In this document: positions 8,523-16,810 of the stretch, piece by piece
Layout: every line of letters starts with the position of its first letter
Position numbering within the stretch: position 1 is the first letter of the stretch
NCBI GenBank assembly: GCA_038527485.1
Contig: JBCBFT010000012.1
Coordinates: 30,652 to 94,651 of the forward strand
DNA length: 64,000 nt
Direction of reading: 5' to 3'
DNA from: JALEFZ01 sp038527485
GTDB lineage: Bacteria; Bacteroidota; Bacteroidia; J057
The notes under the pieces: model-generated
The model's input: only the letters and a program-made list of their open reading frames with translations
Told to the model about the DNA's origin: nothing
Databases searched by the model: none
Made by a program: the position numbers and the translations under genes

Positions 8523-8539
8523 ATCTAACGTTGTTATGG
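8523..8539. promoter_or_regulatory. Palindromic site ATCTAAC-GTT-GTTATGG (copy 4) overlapping a start codon
   Basis: Same core as the three copies at 5.3-5.8 kb. The last A of GTTA is the A of the ATG of the DAO oxidoreductase gene, so a protein bound here would cover the translation start and probably the transcription start of a short-leader mRNA. Confidence 0.5.
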
Positions 8540-9675
8540 AGTATTCTCTTAGTTTTTGGGAAAAAGACCTTTACGAGAGATATGACTTGGCAGTTATTGG
8601 AGGGGGGATTGTAGGAGTAAATGCTGCCATCGCTTACAAGGAGAAACATCCTGATCAACATGTGGCGATTATAGAGAGAGGGACCCTACCTACAGGGGCT
8701 AGTACAAAAAATGCTGGATTTGCCTGTATTGGAAGTATGACGGAGTTGCTGGCAGATGCGGAAGAGAATGGATGGGAGCAAATGCTCAAAGTTCTGGCAA
8801 AGCGGTGGTTGGGCCTTCAAGCACTGCATACTCAGGTTCCTGAAATAGAAATGGACTACCATAACTGGGGGGGAATCGAGATATTTTTGGATGGAGAGGA
8901 GAAAATATTTCAAGCTTGCCAAGAAAAGCTTCCTGCCATGAACGCTAATCTTGCACCAATCACGGGCCATGCGAAGACTTTTACCGTCTGTGATGAGGAC
9001 ATTGAACGCATGGGATTGACAGGTGTGTCGCACATGATCCTGAATAGGGTAGAAGGACAACTGCACCCTGGAAAAATGATGCATTATCTGCACCAAAAGG
9101 CTAGAAATAATGGAATTCAGCTACTTCATGGGTGGACAGTAGCAGATATACAGACACAAAGTGATGGAACAGTTACGCTAAAAGGAAGTAAAAAGGAGGA
9201 GATCCACGCTTCAAAGGCTATTATCGCCACCAATGGATTTGCTAGAAAACTACTTCCTGACTTTGATGTGACGCCTGTCAGGAATCAAGTATTGATCACA
9301 GAGCCTATTCCTCATTTAAAGCTGAAAGGTACCTTTCACTACCACCAAGGGTATGTGTACTTCCGAAATGTGGGCAATAGAGTCCTGATTGGGGGAGGCC
9401 GCCACCTGTACAAGAAAGCAGAGACTACAGATGCTTTTGGCCTTACAGAAGAGGTCCAAGCTTATCTAGAAAACTTTCTTCGTTCTCACATCTTAAAAGA
9501 CATACCTTTTCAAGTAGACCATAGATGGTCGGGAATCCTTGGAGTAGGGAAAGCAAAACATCCCATTATTGAGGAGTGCATGCCTAGTGTGTATGCAGCG
9601 GTAAGGCTAGGCGGAATGGGAGTCGCCATTGGTACACTCGTTGGGCAGGAAGTAGTAGAAGCGATTCGGGTGTAG
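8536..9675 (+). CDS. FAD-dependent oxidoreductase (DAO / glycine-D-amino-acid oxidase type)
   Basis: A 379-residue flavoprotein. The N-terminal dinucleotide-binding motif VIGGGIVGVNAA (residues 20-31) is followed by STKNAGFACIGS, the usual FAD-contact region, and ends with the LGGMGVAIGTLVG segment that closes the FAD site. Members oxidise amino acids, sarcosine or related amines; substrate unknown. The chosen ATG gives the WEKD... beginning common to Bacteroidota homologues. It is probably co-transcribed with the BioD-like/DRTGG gene 48 bp downstream and may be regulated through the palindrome that overlaps its start. Confidence 0.85.
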   Translation: MEYSLSFWEKDLYERYDLAVIGGGIVGVNAAIAYKEKHPDQHVAIIERGTLPTGASTKNAGFACIGSMTELLADAEENGWEQMLKVLAKRWLGLQALHTQVPEIEMDYHNWGGIEIFLDGEEKIFQACQEKLPAMNANLAPITGHAKTFTVCDEDIERMGLTGVSHMILNRVEGQLHPGKMMHYLHQKARNNGIQLLHGWTVADIQTQSDGTVTLKGSKKEEIHASKAIIATNGFARKLLPDFDVTPVRNQVLITEPIPHLKLKGTFHYHQGYVYFRNVGNRVLIGGGRHLYKKAETTDAFGLTEEVQAYLENFLRSHILKDIPFQVDHRWSGILGVGKAKHPIIEECMPSVYAAVRLGGMGVAIGTLVGQEVVEAIRV

Positions 9676-9723
9676 GATTTGCAGGGAATCAGTATATTGC
9701 GCATCAATAATCAAGAAAGCAAC

Positions 9724-10839
9724 ATGGCGAATTGTAAGAAACTGTATGTGGCGGCCACTAGCCAACACGTTGGGAAGACTACCTCGACTCTCGGATTGAT
9801 TCATGCTTTGCGTGATGCAGGTGTCAATACGGCTTATTGTAAGCCTGTGGGTCAGCAGTTTATCGAGGTAGGTCCTAGTCGAGCAGACAAAGACGCTATG
9901 TTGTTCGCTTCTTCGATGAACTTCGAATTGGTTCCTGAATTACACAGCCCTGTGATCTTGGGACCAGGCGCCACTACTGCTTACCTAGATAATCCTACAG
10001 GGTTCAATTTCGGCAATCGCATCCTGAAATCCTCCAAGATACTCGAGGCAAACCATGATGTAGTTGTCTTTGAAGGAACAGGGCATCCAGGCGTAGGATC
10101 TGTCGTGCAGCTCTCCAATGCAAAGGTCGCACAAATGGTCGATGCAGGCCTGATCATGGTGGTAGAAGCAGGGGTGGGGAATACCATTGATCGCCTAGAT
10201 CTTTGCTTATCTGTATTTGAGCAGAAAGAAATTCCTGTGGTGGGCGTCATCATCAATAAGTGCTTACCCACTAAAATTGATAAAGTCCGCAAATATGTGG
10301 GAGGAGTACTCAACGATCGAGGCATTCATCTATTGGGTATCCTTCCTTATGAGGAAGAACTAGGACTACCCGTTATGCACACCATTCGTCGAGCTGTTAA
10401 GGCTGTTGTCACGCACAATGAAGATATGCTTGACAACAAAGTAAAGGATATCATTGCAGGTTCTTTGATCGATCTCAAAGAGCTCAAGGATTTTGATAAT
10501 CAACTGTTAGTTGTCAGTATCAATAGGCTAGAGGAGGCGTTGAAGCGTCTGGCGCAGGTATCCAGGATTCAAGGTACAGGGCGCTCCCCATTATCTGGTG
10601 TACTTCTTACAGGGGAAGGTGATTTGGATCACGCACATGAAGCGTATTTTGAGGAACATCGAATCCCTATCCTGCGAACCAAATTGGATACATACGAGGC
10701 TGTAATCAAGATCTCTCGTATCGAAGTAAAGATCAATACACGCACACCATGGAAAGTCAAAAAAGCTGTAGAGTTGTTTAAAGAACACGTTGACATGCAG
10801 TATTTATTAGATTATCTCTGCTTGGAGACAGCCAACTAA
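9724..10839 (+). CDS. BioD-like P-loop protein with DRTGG domain
   Basis: A 371-residue cytosolic protein. Residues 1-205 form a dethiobiotin-synthetase-like P-loop domain (ATSQHVGKTT, residues 11-20; VFEGTGHPGVGS; VIINKCLPTK). Residues from about 210 to 320 resemble the DRTGG domain. The same pair forms the N-terminal regulatory half of large phosphotransacetylases, but the catalytic acetyltransferase domain is absent. It may sense or regulate acetyl-phosphate metabolism or bind a nucleotide; this is inference. The ATG at 9724 was preferred to an upstream TTG because it puts the P-loop at the usual distance from the N-terminus. Confidence 0.8.
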   Translation: MANCKKLYVAATSQHVGKTTSTLGLIHALRDAGVNTAYCKPVGQQFIEVGPSRADKDAMLFASSMNFELVPELHSPVILGPGATTAYLDNPTGFNFGNRILKSSKILEANHDVVVFEGTGHPGVGSVVQLSNAKVAQMVDAGLIMVVEAGVGNTIDRLDLCLSVFEQKEIPVVGVIINKCLPTKIDKVRKYVGGVLNDRGIHLLGILPYEEELGLPVMHTIRRAVKAVVTHNEDMLDNKVKDIIAGSLIDLKELKDFDNQLLVVSINRLEEALKRLAQVSRIQGTGRSPLSGVLLTGEGDLDHAHEAYFEEHRIPILRTKLDTYEAVIKISRIEVKINTRTPWKVKKAVELFKEHVDMQYLLDYLCLETAN

Positions 10840-10859
10840 ACTCCCTCATTCACACAAAA

Positions 10860-10895
10860 AAGAGGCAGCAGAATATCTCTGTTGCCCCTCCTCTT
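10860..10895. terminator. Bidirectional intrinsic terminator
   Basis: AAGAGG/CCTCTT and GCAGCAGA/TCTGTTGC helices with a 4-nt bulge form an imperfect hairpin flanked by an A-tract and a T-rich run, between the convergent BioD-like and T9SS-cargo genes. Confidence 0.65.
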
Positions 10896-10927
10896 GTTTG
10901 TATCTAACTTTATACAGAAGCTCTCGC

Positions 10928-11842
10928 TTATTCGATCACAATCTTCTGTGTTTCTCTTCCCGTCTCAGTAGTCACTTGATAGAAGTAGGTGCCTGGTCTT
11001 AGTTCATCCAAATTTACGCTAATTGAATATGATCCAGAATCTTTCTTCTCATTCAGAAGCGTCTGTGTTACATTACCCTGAGAATCCATCAGAAGGATTA
11101 CTACACGTCCTTTTGTCGCTACTTCATAATCTAACTGCTGAGAACCTGTTCCTGGATTGGGAAAAACACGGATGCTTCCCTGCTCATCCATCATGGGATC
11201 TTGCATATCTTTCATTTCTCCATCCCACAGAAGGAAGTGTACAGGACTAGACATGATGTGGTGAAGTGGATTTCTGTGCTTTCCTCTTTTCCCTCTGTGC
11301 TTGCCATGACCTTGTCTCTCTTGCATACCATCCCCTTGTGGATGTCTTTGAGGAGCGTCTGCTGGACGATATTTCTCCATGATGGCTTTCATCTCTTCTT
11401 TCCACTGCTCAGCTTGAGGCTTGATCTCGTCTAGTAACTGGTAAATCTCTTGCTCATATGTATCTGCGACCTCCCAGGCTCCATTCATAATCAAGCGACG
11501 TGCCTTTTTCAGTTCCCGCATCTCATCAATCTGCTCCTGACTAGGTTCTGTTCCCGCTTGCTTAGATTTGCGTAGTTCTTGATGCAATTCCTTGGCCTCG
11601 TCACGATGTGAGGCAAGTTTTAGGCGGATTTGATCTAGTTCTCTTTGATCTGTAGAAGAGATAGACCTGTCTAGCTTGGCGCGCTGTACCTGAAGGGTAG
11701 GAAGTACATGCTCTTGAAGGTAGGCCTTGACTTCCTTTCGCGCTTCGACATTCTTCTTTCCATGATGTCCATGTGGATGTTGGGCAAGTACAGTGCCTAC
11801 GAAAAGAAAGGCAACACTCAAGAGGGCAATTTGAATTTTCAT
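10928..11842 (-). CDS. Secreted helical protein with T9SS type A sorting domain
   Basis: A 304-residue exported protein. Signal peptide 1-20 (FLFVGTVLAQ). The middle (about 30-160) is a long charged helical region rich in Glu, Lys and Arg, then a His/Gly/Arg-rich linker (about 165-190). Residues 225-304 are a type IX secretion sorting domain: RVFPNPG, LLMDSQGNV, GTYFYQV and the terminal KIVIE. It should cross the outer membrane through T9SS and be anchored or released. The helical part recalls Spy/CpxP-like metal or stress chaperones, but this is only a resemblance in composition. Confidence 0.82.
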   Translation of the reverse strand: MKIQIALLSVAFLFVGTVLAQHPHGHHGKKNVEARKEVKAYLQEHVLPTLQVQRAKLDRSISSTDQRELDQIRLKLASHRDEAKELHQELRKSKQAGTEPSQEQIDEMRELKKARRLIMNGAWEVADTYEQEIYQLLDEIKPQAEQWKEEMKAIMEKYRPADAPQRHPQGDGMQERQGHGKHRGKRGKHRNPLHHIMSSPVHFLLWDGEMKDMQDPMMDEQGSIRVFPNPGTGSQQLDYEVATKGRVVILLMDSQGNVTQTLLNEKKDSGSYSISVNLDELRPGTYFYQVTTETGRETQKIVIE

Positions 11843-11949
11843 CTGATAATTAAATTTTGATGTTTTTAGGAAAAAGACCAGCGCTAGTTTTCGATCATTT
11901 TTCTATTTGACATCCAAAGGGTCGGTTTTATTCCCCTGCAAATGAAAAA

Positions 11950-11975
11950 AGTCCTCTACCAAACAATAGAGGACT
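11950..11975 (-). terminator. Intrinsic terminator of the PUR-family gene
   Basis: A perfect 9-bp stem (AGTCCTCTA/TAGAGGACT) with an 8-nt loop lies 25 bp after the stop of the PUR gene; on the minus strand it is followed by TTTTTTCATT. Confidence 0.8.
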
Positions 11976-12000
11976 GTATATCAGATAAATAAATGCTAAA

Positions 12001-12393
12001 TTAATCTTCCCAGCTTGTAGAAAGGCCTTCTTCTACGGGTTCTGGTTCAGGCGTGGGAGCCTCTTCCTGAGCTTCATAGTTTGAATCATAGCTATCGGTA
12101 AAGCCTTCTTCATCTACATGCTCGTGTTGGCGGTCAAACTCGTCGTAGTCATAGTCAGGCATCAATTCATGCTTTACATGATCTACAGTCTTTGTCAGAG
12201 AGGCTAGGAACTTGTTAAAATCTTCCTTGTAGAGGAATATTTTGTGCTTGTCATATCCCCGACCGTTGAAACGGCGCTTGCTCTCAGTGATTGTTATGTA
12301 ATAATCGTTGGAGCGGGTGGACCTCACATCAAAGAAGTATGTTCTTTTACCAGCTCGAATCTTCTCAGAGTACACTTCATCTCTCCCTTGCAT
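12001..12393 (-). CDS. PUR family DNA/RNA-binding protein (DUF3276)
   Basis: A 130-residue protein. Residues 1-75 (RDEVYSEKIRAGKRTYFFDV, then YYITITESKRR and HKIFLYKEDFNKF) are the PUR-alpha-like nucleic-acid-binding fold widespread in Bacteroidota, where it binds single-stranded nucleic acid in vitro. The tail is very acidic and disordered (DYDYDEFDRQ, PEPEPVEEG). Cytosolic. The ATG at 12391-12393 was chosen over a TTG three codons upstream. Confidence 0.9.
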   Translation of the reverse strand: MQGRDEVYSEKIRAGKRTYFFDVRSTRSNDYYITITESKRRFNGRGYDKHKIFLYKEDFNKFLASLTKTVDHVKHELMPDYDYDEFDRQHEHVDEEGFTDSYDSNYEAQEEAPTPEPEPVEEGLSTSWED

Positions 12394-12504
12394 AGCTTCC
12401 AAAGTTAGTACGTATGCTTACCTTTCTCTCAAAGGTATAAATTTTGGCAAAACCTAACAATAGCTAATTACGTAATAAGGCAGGATTTTATTAAGAAAAT
12501 CATA

Positions 12505-13755
12505 TTATTTCTTCTTCCCATCTTTCTTTGAGAGATCAATTCCTGCATCATTGAGTCGATCTTTCTCCCTTTGACTCATATCATCCTGTCTTTGAGCGAG
12601 TGTTTTTTCTTGCTGTCTGATGAATCGGGCGGTTTTCTTACCGAGAGATGGCTTCTTTTCGATTTCTTCTATACTGGCCATCATTTCCTCATCTCCATAA
12701 ACTTTGGCAAGTCGCTTGATTTCGGCTAGTCGGCCTCTTAAGATTTTCTGTTGATTTTCGGCAGATGCTTTCAACTCCTGATTGGTCAATCGCGAAACCA
12801 CCTCTACATTTTTTCTCCACTCAAAGAAGCCTCCAGATTTGAACTCAAGCGCATCGTAAGAACCATCTGGTCCCATCTCCCAGATCGTCGTCAATTTTTG
12901 CTGCCCCGCTTTGGGCGTTCCTAAGTGGTCATATACGATGACACGTTTGGCGTTCCAATTGAATGGTCCCTTTTTGATATACCCCATATTGAGACTAAAT
13001 GGCGCGTACTCCGAATAGCGGAAGAGCGCACGATTCTTGGCATAGATAGGATCAAAGTAGAACACATTCACACCAAAGATGACTTTGTTTTTATCCTTAG
13101 GATCAAATGTCATCACATCTACAAATTTCATGTTACTTGTCTCATCCATGCCGTTCCAGCCCATCAAGATGTAATAGTCGGATTTCACACGCTTGACGGC
13201 TCCCTTGGAGGTGCGCTGACGTGGATCGTAGTACTTCATCGTTTCCTTGGGGATTTCAGGACCGTATTTGGGTGCATAGTATAGACCGCCCAACCAATTG
13301 GTATTGTCCAACAGCATATTTTCTACCCCTTTGGGAATCTCCTGCATCTCAATGAGTGGAATCACGATGTATTCGGTCTCCTTTTTCTTGTTGACGTACT
13401 TGCGCTGCACCAAGCCAAAGAAGTAATGGCGAGTCTCCCCATAATATTGATTAGGGTCCTTGCGGTTTTCGATCTGCCATGTGAAAATACGAAAGGTCTT
13501 GTCTTCAGCAGAGAGGACTGACACGGTACGAAGGGAGTCAAAATCGTAGGTATAGCTTTCTGGACGCTTCAAAGTCTCGATCAAGAGGCGAGAAAACTTC
13601 TTATTTTGCGTCTTTTTATGTTCTAGGTCGGGATGGTTCAAGATATCTTCCGCTAGTGTTTTCAATTGACGCTCTACTTCCGCCATTGAATTCTGAGCAA
13701 AAGAAATGGAAGTGAGAAATACACAAAAGCTTAAAATGCCAATCAGTCGCTTCAT
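12505..13755 (-). CDS. Conserved secreted protein of unknown function
   Basis: No family recognised. The 416-residue product has a signal peptide (1-20, ending ISFAQ). Residues 25-310 have a mixed alpha/beta pattern with many aromatic residues (YYILMGWNGMDETSNMK, VIFGVNVFYFDP), then a Lys/Glu-rich helical, probably coiled-coil tail (330-416) ending in DLSKKDGKKK. It likely acts in the periplasm. Single-gene unit, divergent from the Nmad3 gene across a 149-bp gap. Confidence 0.65.
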   Translation of the reverse strand: MKRLIGILSFCVFLTSISFAQNSMAEVERQLKTLAEDILNHPDLEHKKTQNKKFSRLLIETLKRPESYTYDFDSLRTVSVLSAEDKTFRIFTWQIENRKDPNQYYGETRHYFFGLVQRKYVNKKKETEYIVIPLIEMQEIPKGVENMLLDNTNWLGGLYYAPKYGPEIPKETMKYYDPRQRTSKGAVKRVKSDYYILMGWNGMDETSNMKFVDVMTFDPKDKNKVIFGVNVFYFDPIYAKNRALFRYSEYAPFSLNMGYIKKGPFNWNAKRVIVYDHLGTPKAGQQKLTTIWEMGPDGSYDALEFKSGGFFEWRKNVEVVSRLTNQELKASAENQQKILRGRLAEIKRLAKVYGDEEMMASIEEIEKKPSLGKKTARFIRQQEKTLAQRQDDMSQREKDRLNDAGIDLSKKDGKKK

Positions 13756-13904
13756 ATTGCTACTACTACTTTCCTTGAAGTTTGAATGAAAAGTGACAGT
13801 ACAATGATTAAGAATGTACAGTCTCTCCTATCCTACATGTAGAATGTACTACATTTACCTAATCATAAGCCTAAAATTGCAAATGTTCAAGGAGAAATTA
13901 ATCA

Positions 13905-14756
13905 ATGCCTAAACTCATACTCAGCAGAAAAGGATTGGATAGCAGCAGCGGGGGATATCCGAGCCCAATACTGGAAGAAAAACTTCTATCGATTCCCATC
14001 CCACAGACTCATCAGGGAATCCCGTACAACAGAATTCAAACTCCAGTAAAAAGAAGTGTGAAGAGCTTGGGAAATGAGTTGGGGATGGAACTTCCTGCAA
14101 GCTGCCATCTTGATCCTGATCTCACCTATGAATCACTCAAATTACGTCCTAATGGCTGGAAGCCTTGCTTTGGACAACATGGCGCAGCACTGACGCATCT
14201 GGTGAATCACAAGGTAGGGGTAGGGGATATTTTTTTGTTTTATGGATGGTTTCGACAGGCGGAAAAGATCAATCGGACTTGGCGTTTTGTCAAAAAATCT
14301 CCTGAACAACACATCATCTATGGCTTTCTAGAAGTAGGGGAAATGATCCATCAGCCACATACCGCTTCTGTCCCTCCGTGGCTTACTTATCATCCCCACG
14401 TCAAGCTGGCCAAAGTTTATGGAAATTTGAATACCATTTTTATCGCCAAAGATTTCTCTTCCCTCGTAGAGGATTTGCCTGGAGCGGGCACGTTTGATCT
14501 ACATACTTCAAGGATCCTGACAAGCCCGCTGGCATCCAGCAGAAGTCTATGGGAACTCCCTGCCTGTTTTTTTGATCCTCAAGATCATTGTCTCCTTTCC
14601 TATCACCAGAGTAGAAAGGGCAAGCGCCATCCTTCACGTGAAGGATGGCGCTTGGTACAGAATGTAGCGCGAGGCCAAGAATTTGTAGTCGAGCAGACGC
14701 CTTCCATTGCAGCTTGGATAAAAGCGGTGCTTGAAGGACAAGGTCCTAGTCTTTAA
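13905..14756 (+). CDS. Nmad3-type putative nucleotide modification protein
   Basis: A 283-residue protein starting LILSRKGLDSSSGGYPSPI, with later motifs LLSIPIP, FGQHGAALTHLVNHKVGVGD, IFLFYGWFRQ and IIYGFLEVGEMI. I recognise this as the 'nucleotide modification associated domain 3' family, which comparative genomics places near DNA-base hypermodification enzymes in phages and bacteria; no activity is established to my knowledge. Here it stands alone with no methyltransferase or phage gene beside it. A perfect 34-bp palindrome lies inside the reading frame (14621-14654). The stop overlaps the convergent symporter stop by 4 bp. Confidence 0.75.
   Translation: MPKLILSRKGLDSSSGGYPSPILEEKLLSIPIPQTHQGIPYNRIQTPVKRSVKSLGNELGMELPASCHLDPDLTYESLKLRPNGWKPCFGQHGAALTHLVNHKVGVGDIFLFYGWFRQAEKINRTWRFVKKSPEQHIIYGFLEVGEMIHQPHTASVPPWLTYHPHVKLAKVYGNLNTIFIAKDFSSLVEDLPGAGTFDLHTSRILTSPLASSRSLWELPACFFDPQDHCLLSYHQSRKGKRHPSREGWRLVQNVARGQEFVVEQTPSIAAWIKAVLEGQGPSL
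14621..14654. repeat. Perfect 34-bp palindrome within the Nmad3 coding sequence
   Basis: The 17-bp arm CAAGCGCCATCCTTCAC is followed immediately by its exact reverse complement, with no spacer and no mismatch. It is translated in frame (GKRHPSREGWRLV) near the C-terminal end. No T-tract follows, so it is not an ordinary terminator; it resembles an inserted REP-type element. Confidence 0.9.
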
Positions 14757-16585
14757 CCTTCCTGATTCTCACGAATTCTTTGAATAATTGACGCAAATAG
14801 AACCACAGCGATACAACCAATGAGGTTAAGCCAGAGATATCCGACGCCTTTGTATGTCTTCTCAGGGGTGCTCAGTACGATGGGGATAAAGTAAATGAGG
14901 ACGACCACAATTTCGGCCATCACAGCTCCCCAGAAAACGGCTGTTCCTTGTATTTTCTTAAAAAAGAAAGCAACAACAAACAGCCCCAGGATAGTCCCAT
15001 AGAAAAGCGAACCTAAGATGTTCACATACTCTATCAAATCCTCTGCTTGCCCCGCAATAATGGCAAATATGATGGCGAGTATGCCCCACATCATGGTCAT
15101 TTGCCTCGAAACCCTCAAGTAATGCCGATCGCTTCCCTTACTATTGTAAATCCTTTTGTAGATGTCAATGACTGAGGTACTGGCCAAGGCATTCAATTCG
15201 GCGGCTGTAGATGACATAGCAGCAGAGAAAATAACCGCCATCAGCAAACCAACCAAGCCAATGGGAAGATGATTCAGGACAAAGGTGAGAAAGATGCGAT
15301 CGTGATCCTTTGTATTGGCATCCTGATCGCGCTCTTTCATGAGGGTAATTCCTGCATCACGCGTACTATCCATGCTATGCTGTAGCGTAAGGGCAAGCGT
15401 TTCTCTTTGGTCCAGCAACCTCTGCGCTTGCGCTATCTCCTCTGGACCTTTAGCCAATTGCAACTGCTCTCGAGCATCATCCCATGCCAGCCAAGCTTCT
15501 TTCTTCAGGCTATCTTGATAGACATAGATACTTTCTAATTCCTGATACGCCATGCCATACTCGCTCTCCAAGATCAGGCTTCTTTCCCTTTCGTTGAAGA
15601 ACATGGGAGGGGTATTGAATTGATAGAAAACAAAGAGGAGTACGCCTACCAAAAGAATCAGAAATTGCATGGGAACTTTGAAAATCCCGTTGAACAAAAG
15701 ACCAATACGAATCTCTGTTATCGACCGTCCGCCTAAATATCGTTGAACCTGTGACTGGTCGGTCCCAAAATAGGAGAGTGCCAAAAATGTTCCTGCAATC
15801 AGGCCTGAGAAGATGTTGTAGCGGTCCTCAAAGAAAGCTTGTACGCGCAGCCAAAAGACAGACTCACCCGCTGCTTCCTTTACCTGCATAGCTTTGAGAA
15901 ATTCTGTCGTTTCAGGTAGCGTAATCACTTCTAGTTTACCAGAGGCTCCTGCCAGTGCCAACGCATCCCAGAACGAGATGGAGTCAGGCAGTAAATTGAC
16001 CATCACGACAGCGGCCACGAACATTCCCAAAAGAATGATCGCCATTTGTTGCTGCTGAGTCTGACTGACGGCTTTGGTACCACCGCTGACGGTATAGATC
16101 ATGACCAGGCCACCGATGATCACACATAAAACGTTGACGTCCCAGCCCAGAATCGTCTCTAGAATGATAGCGGGAGCCACGATCGTAATACCCGCGGCCA
16201 AGCTTCTTCCCAGGAGAAACAAAATGGCGCCAAGTGTCCGTGTTTTTAGGTCAAATCGACTCTCCAGATACTCATAAGCCGTATAAACATTGAGCTTGCG
16301 GTAGATGGGAATGGCAATCATTGCGATCAGCACCATCGCAATCGGTAAGCCAAAGTAAAATTGGACGAATTTCATCCCTGTACGGAAACCCAAACCTGGT
16401 GTGGACAAAAAGGTAATCGCACTGGCCTGGGTAGCCATGATCGACAAGCCGATGGTCCACCATTTGATGGAGTTGTCTGCGAGTAGATAGCCTTTGATGT
16501 CTCGTGTACCTCGGCTTTTCCAAATCCCATAAAAAACGATGAGGAAAATGGTTCCCCCCATCACGAGCCAATCAATCGTATTCAT
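14753..16585 (-). CDS. Sodium:solute symporter (SSS family) with coiled-coil insert
   Basis: A 610-residue transporter of the SSS/LeuT-like fold, with about 13-14 membrane helices and motifs such as GLSIMATQASAITFLSTPG, YLESRFDLKTRTLGA and AAMSSTAAELNALAS. It should import a sugar, amino acid or vitamin with sodium; the substrate cannot be read. An extra hydrophilic helical segment of about 100 residues (around 327-430, rich in Glu, Gln and Leu) sits between helices, which is common in some Bacteroidota members. The start overlaps the end of the small membrane protein gene, so the two are translationally linked; PIG-L deacetylase is the first gene of the operon. Confidence 0.9.
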   Translation of the reverse strand: MNTIDWLVMGGTIFLIVFYGIWKSRGTRDIKGYLLADNSIKWWTIGLSIMATQASAITFLSTPGLGFRTGMKFVQFYFGLPIAMVLIAMIAIPIYRKLNVYTAYEYLESRFDLKTRTLGAILFLLGRSLAAGITIVAPAIILETILGWDVNVLCVIIGGLVMIYTVSGGTKAVSQTQQQQMAIILLGMFVAAVVMVNLLPDSISFWDALALAGASGKLEVITLPETTEFLKAMQVKEAAGESVFWLRVQAFFEDRYNIFSGLIAGTFLALSYFGTDQSQVQRYLGGRSITEIRIGLLFNGIFKVPMQFLILLVGVLLFVFYQFNTPPMFFNERERSLILESEYGMAYQELESIYVYQDSLKKEAWLAWDDAREQLQLAKGPEEIAQAQRLLDQRETLALTLQHSMDSTRDAGITLMKERDQDANTKDHDRIFLTFVLNHLPIGLVGLLMAVIFSAAMSSTAAELNALASTSVIDIYKRIYNSKGSDRHYLRVSRQMTMMWGILAIIFAIIAGQAEDLIEYVNILGSLFYGTILGLFVVAFFFKKIQGTAVFWGAVMAEIVVVLIYFIPIVLSTPEKTYKGVGYLWLNLIGCIAVVLFASIIQRIRENQEG

Positions 16586-16743
16586 GCAAAAGCTTCACTA
16601 AACAGGTAAAACAAAATAATCAGTACGACCAATTCGCCGATTACAAAGGTGTACAGGCCATTCCAGGTTTTGAAAAAAGGAAATACACGGCGCAATTCCT
16701 CATTTTCATCTACGGCCTCTGGGTTGGATTGCTCTTTAGCCAT
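16582..16743 (-). CDS. Small one-helix membrane protein linked to the symporter
   Basis: A 53-residue protein: an acidic N-terminus (about 1-20), the segment LRRVFPFFKTWNGLYTF, and one membrane helix (about 32-50). Its stop codon overlaps the ATG of the symporter gene (ATGA), so it is probably a small accessory subunit. An ATG twelve codons upstream (16779) is possible; the shorter form was preferred because MAKEQ gives a normal cytosolic N-terminus. Confidence 0.65.
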   Translation of the reverse strand: MAKEQSNPEAVDENEELRRVFPFFKTWNGLYTFVIGELVVLIILFYLFSEAFA

Positions 16744-16810
16744 AAAGTATTGGATTAGGAAGGGAAGCACAGCATTCAAACTACGCTTTCCTTTATATAT
16801 CTTTAGGTTA

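Noticed and set aside
13812..13854. GAATGTAC direct repeats and ATGTAG-N6-CTACAT inverted repeat upstream of the Nmad3 gene
   Set aside because: Short and A/T-rich; may be an operator, but too weak to claim without comparison.
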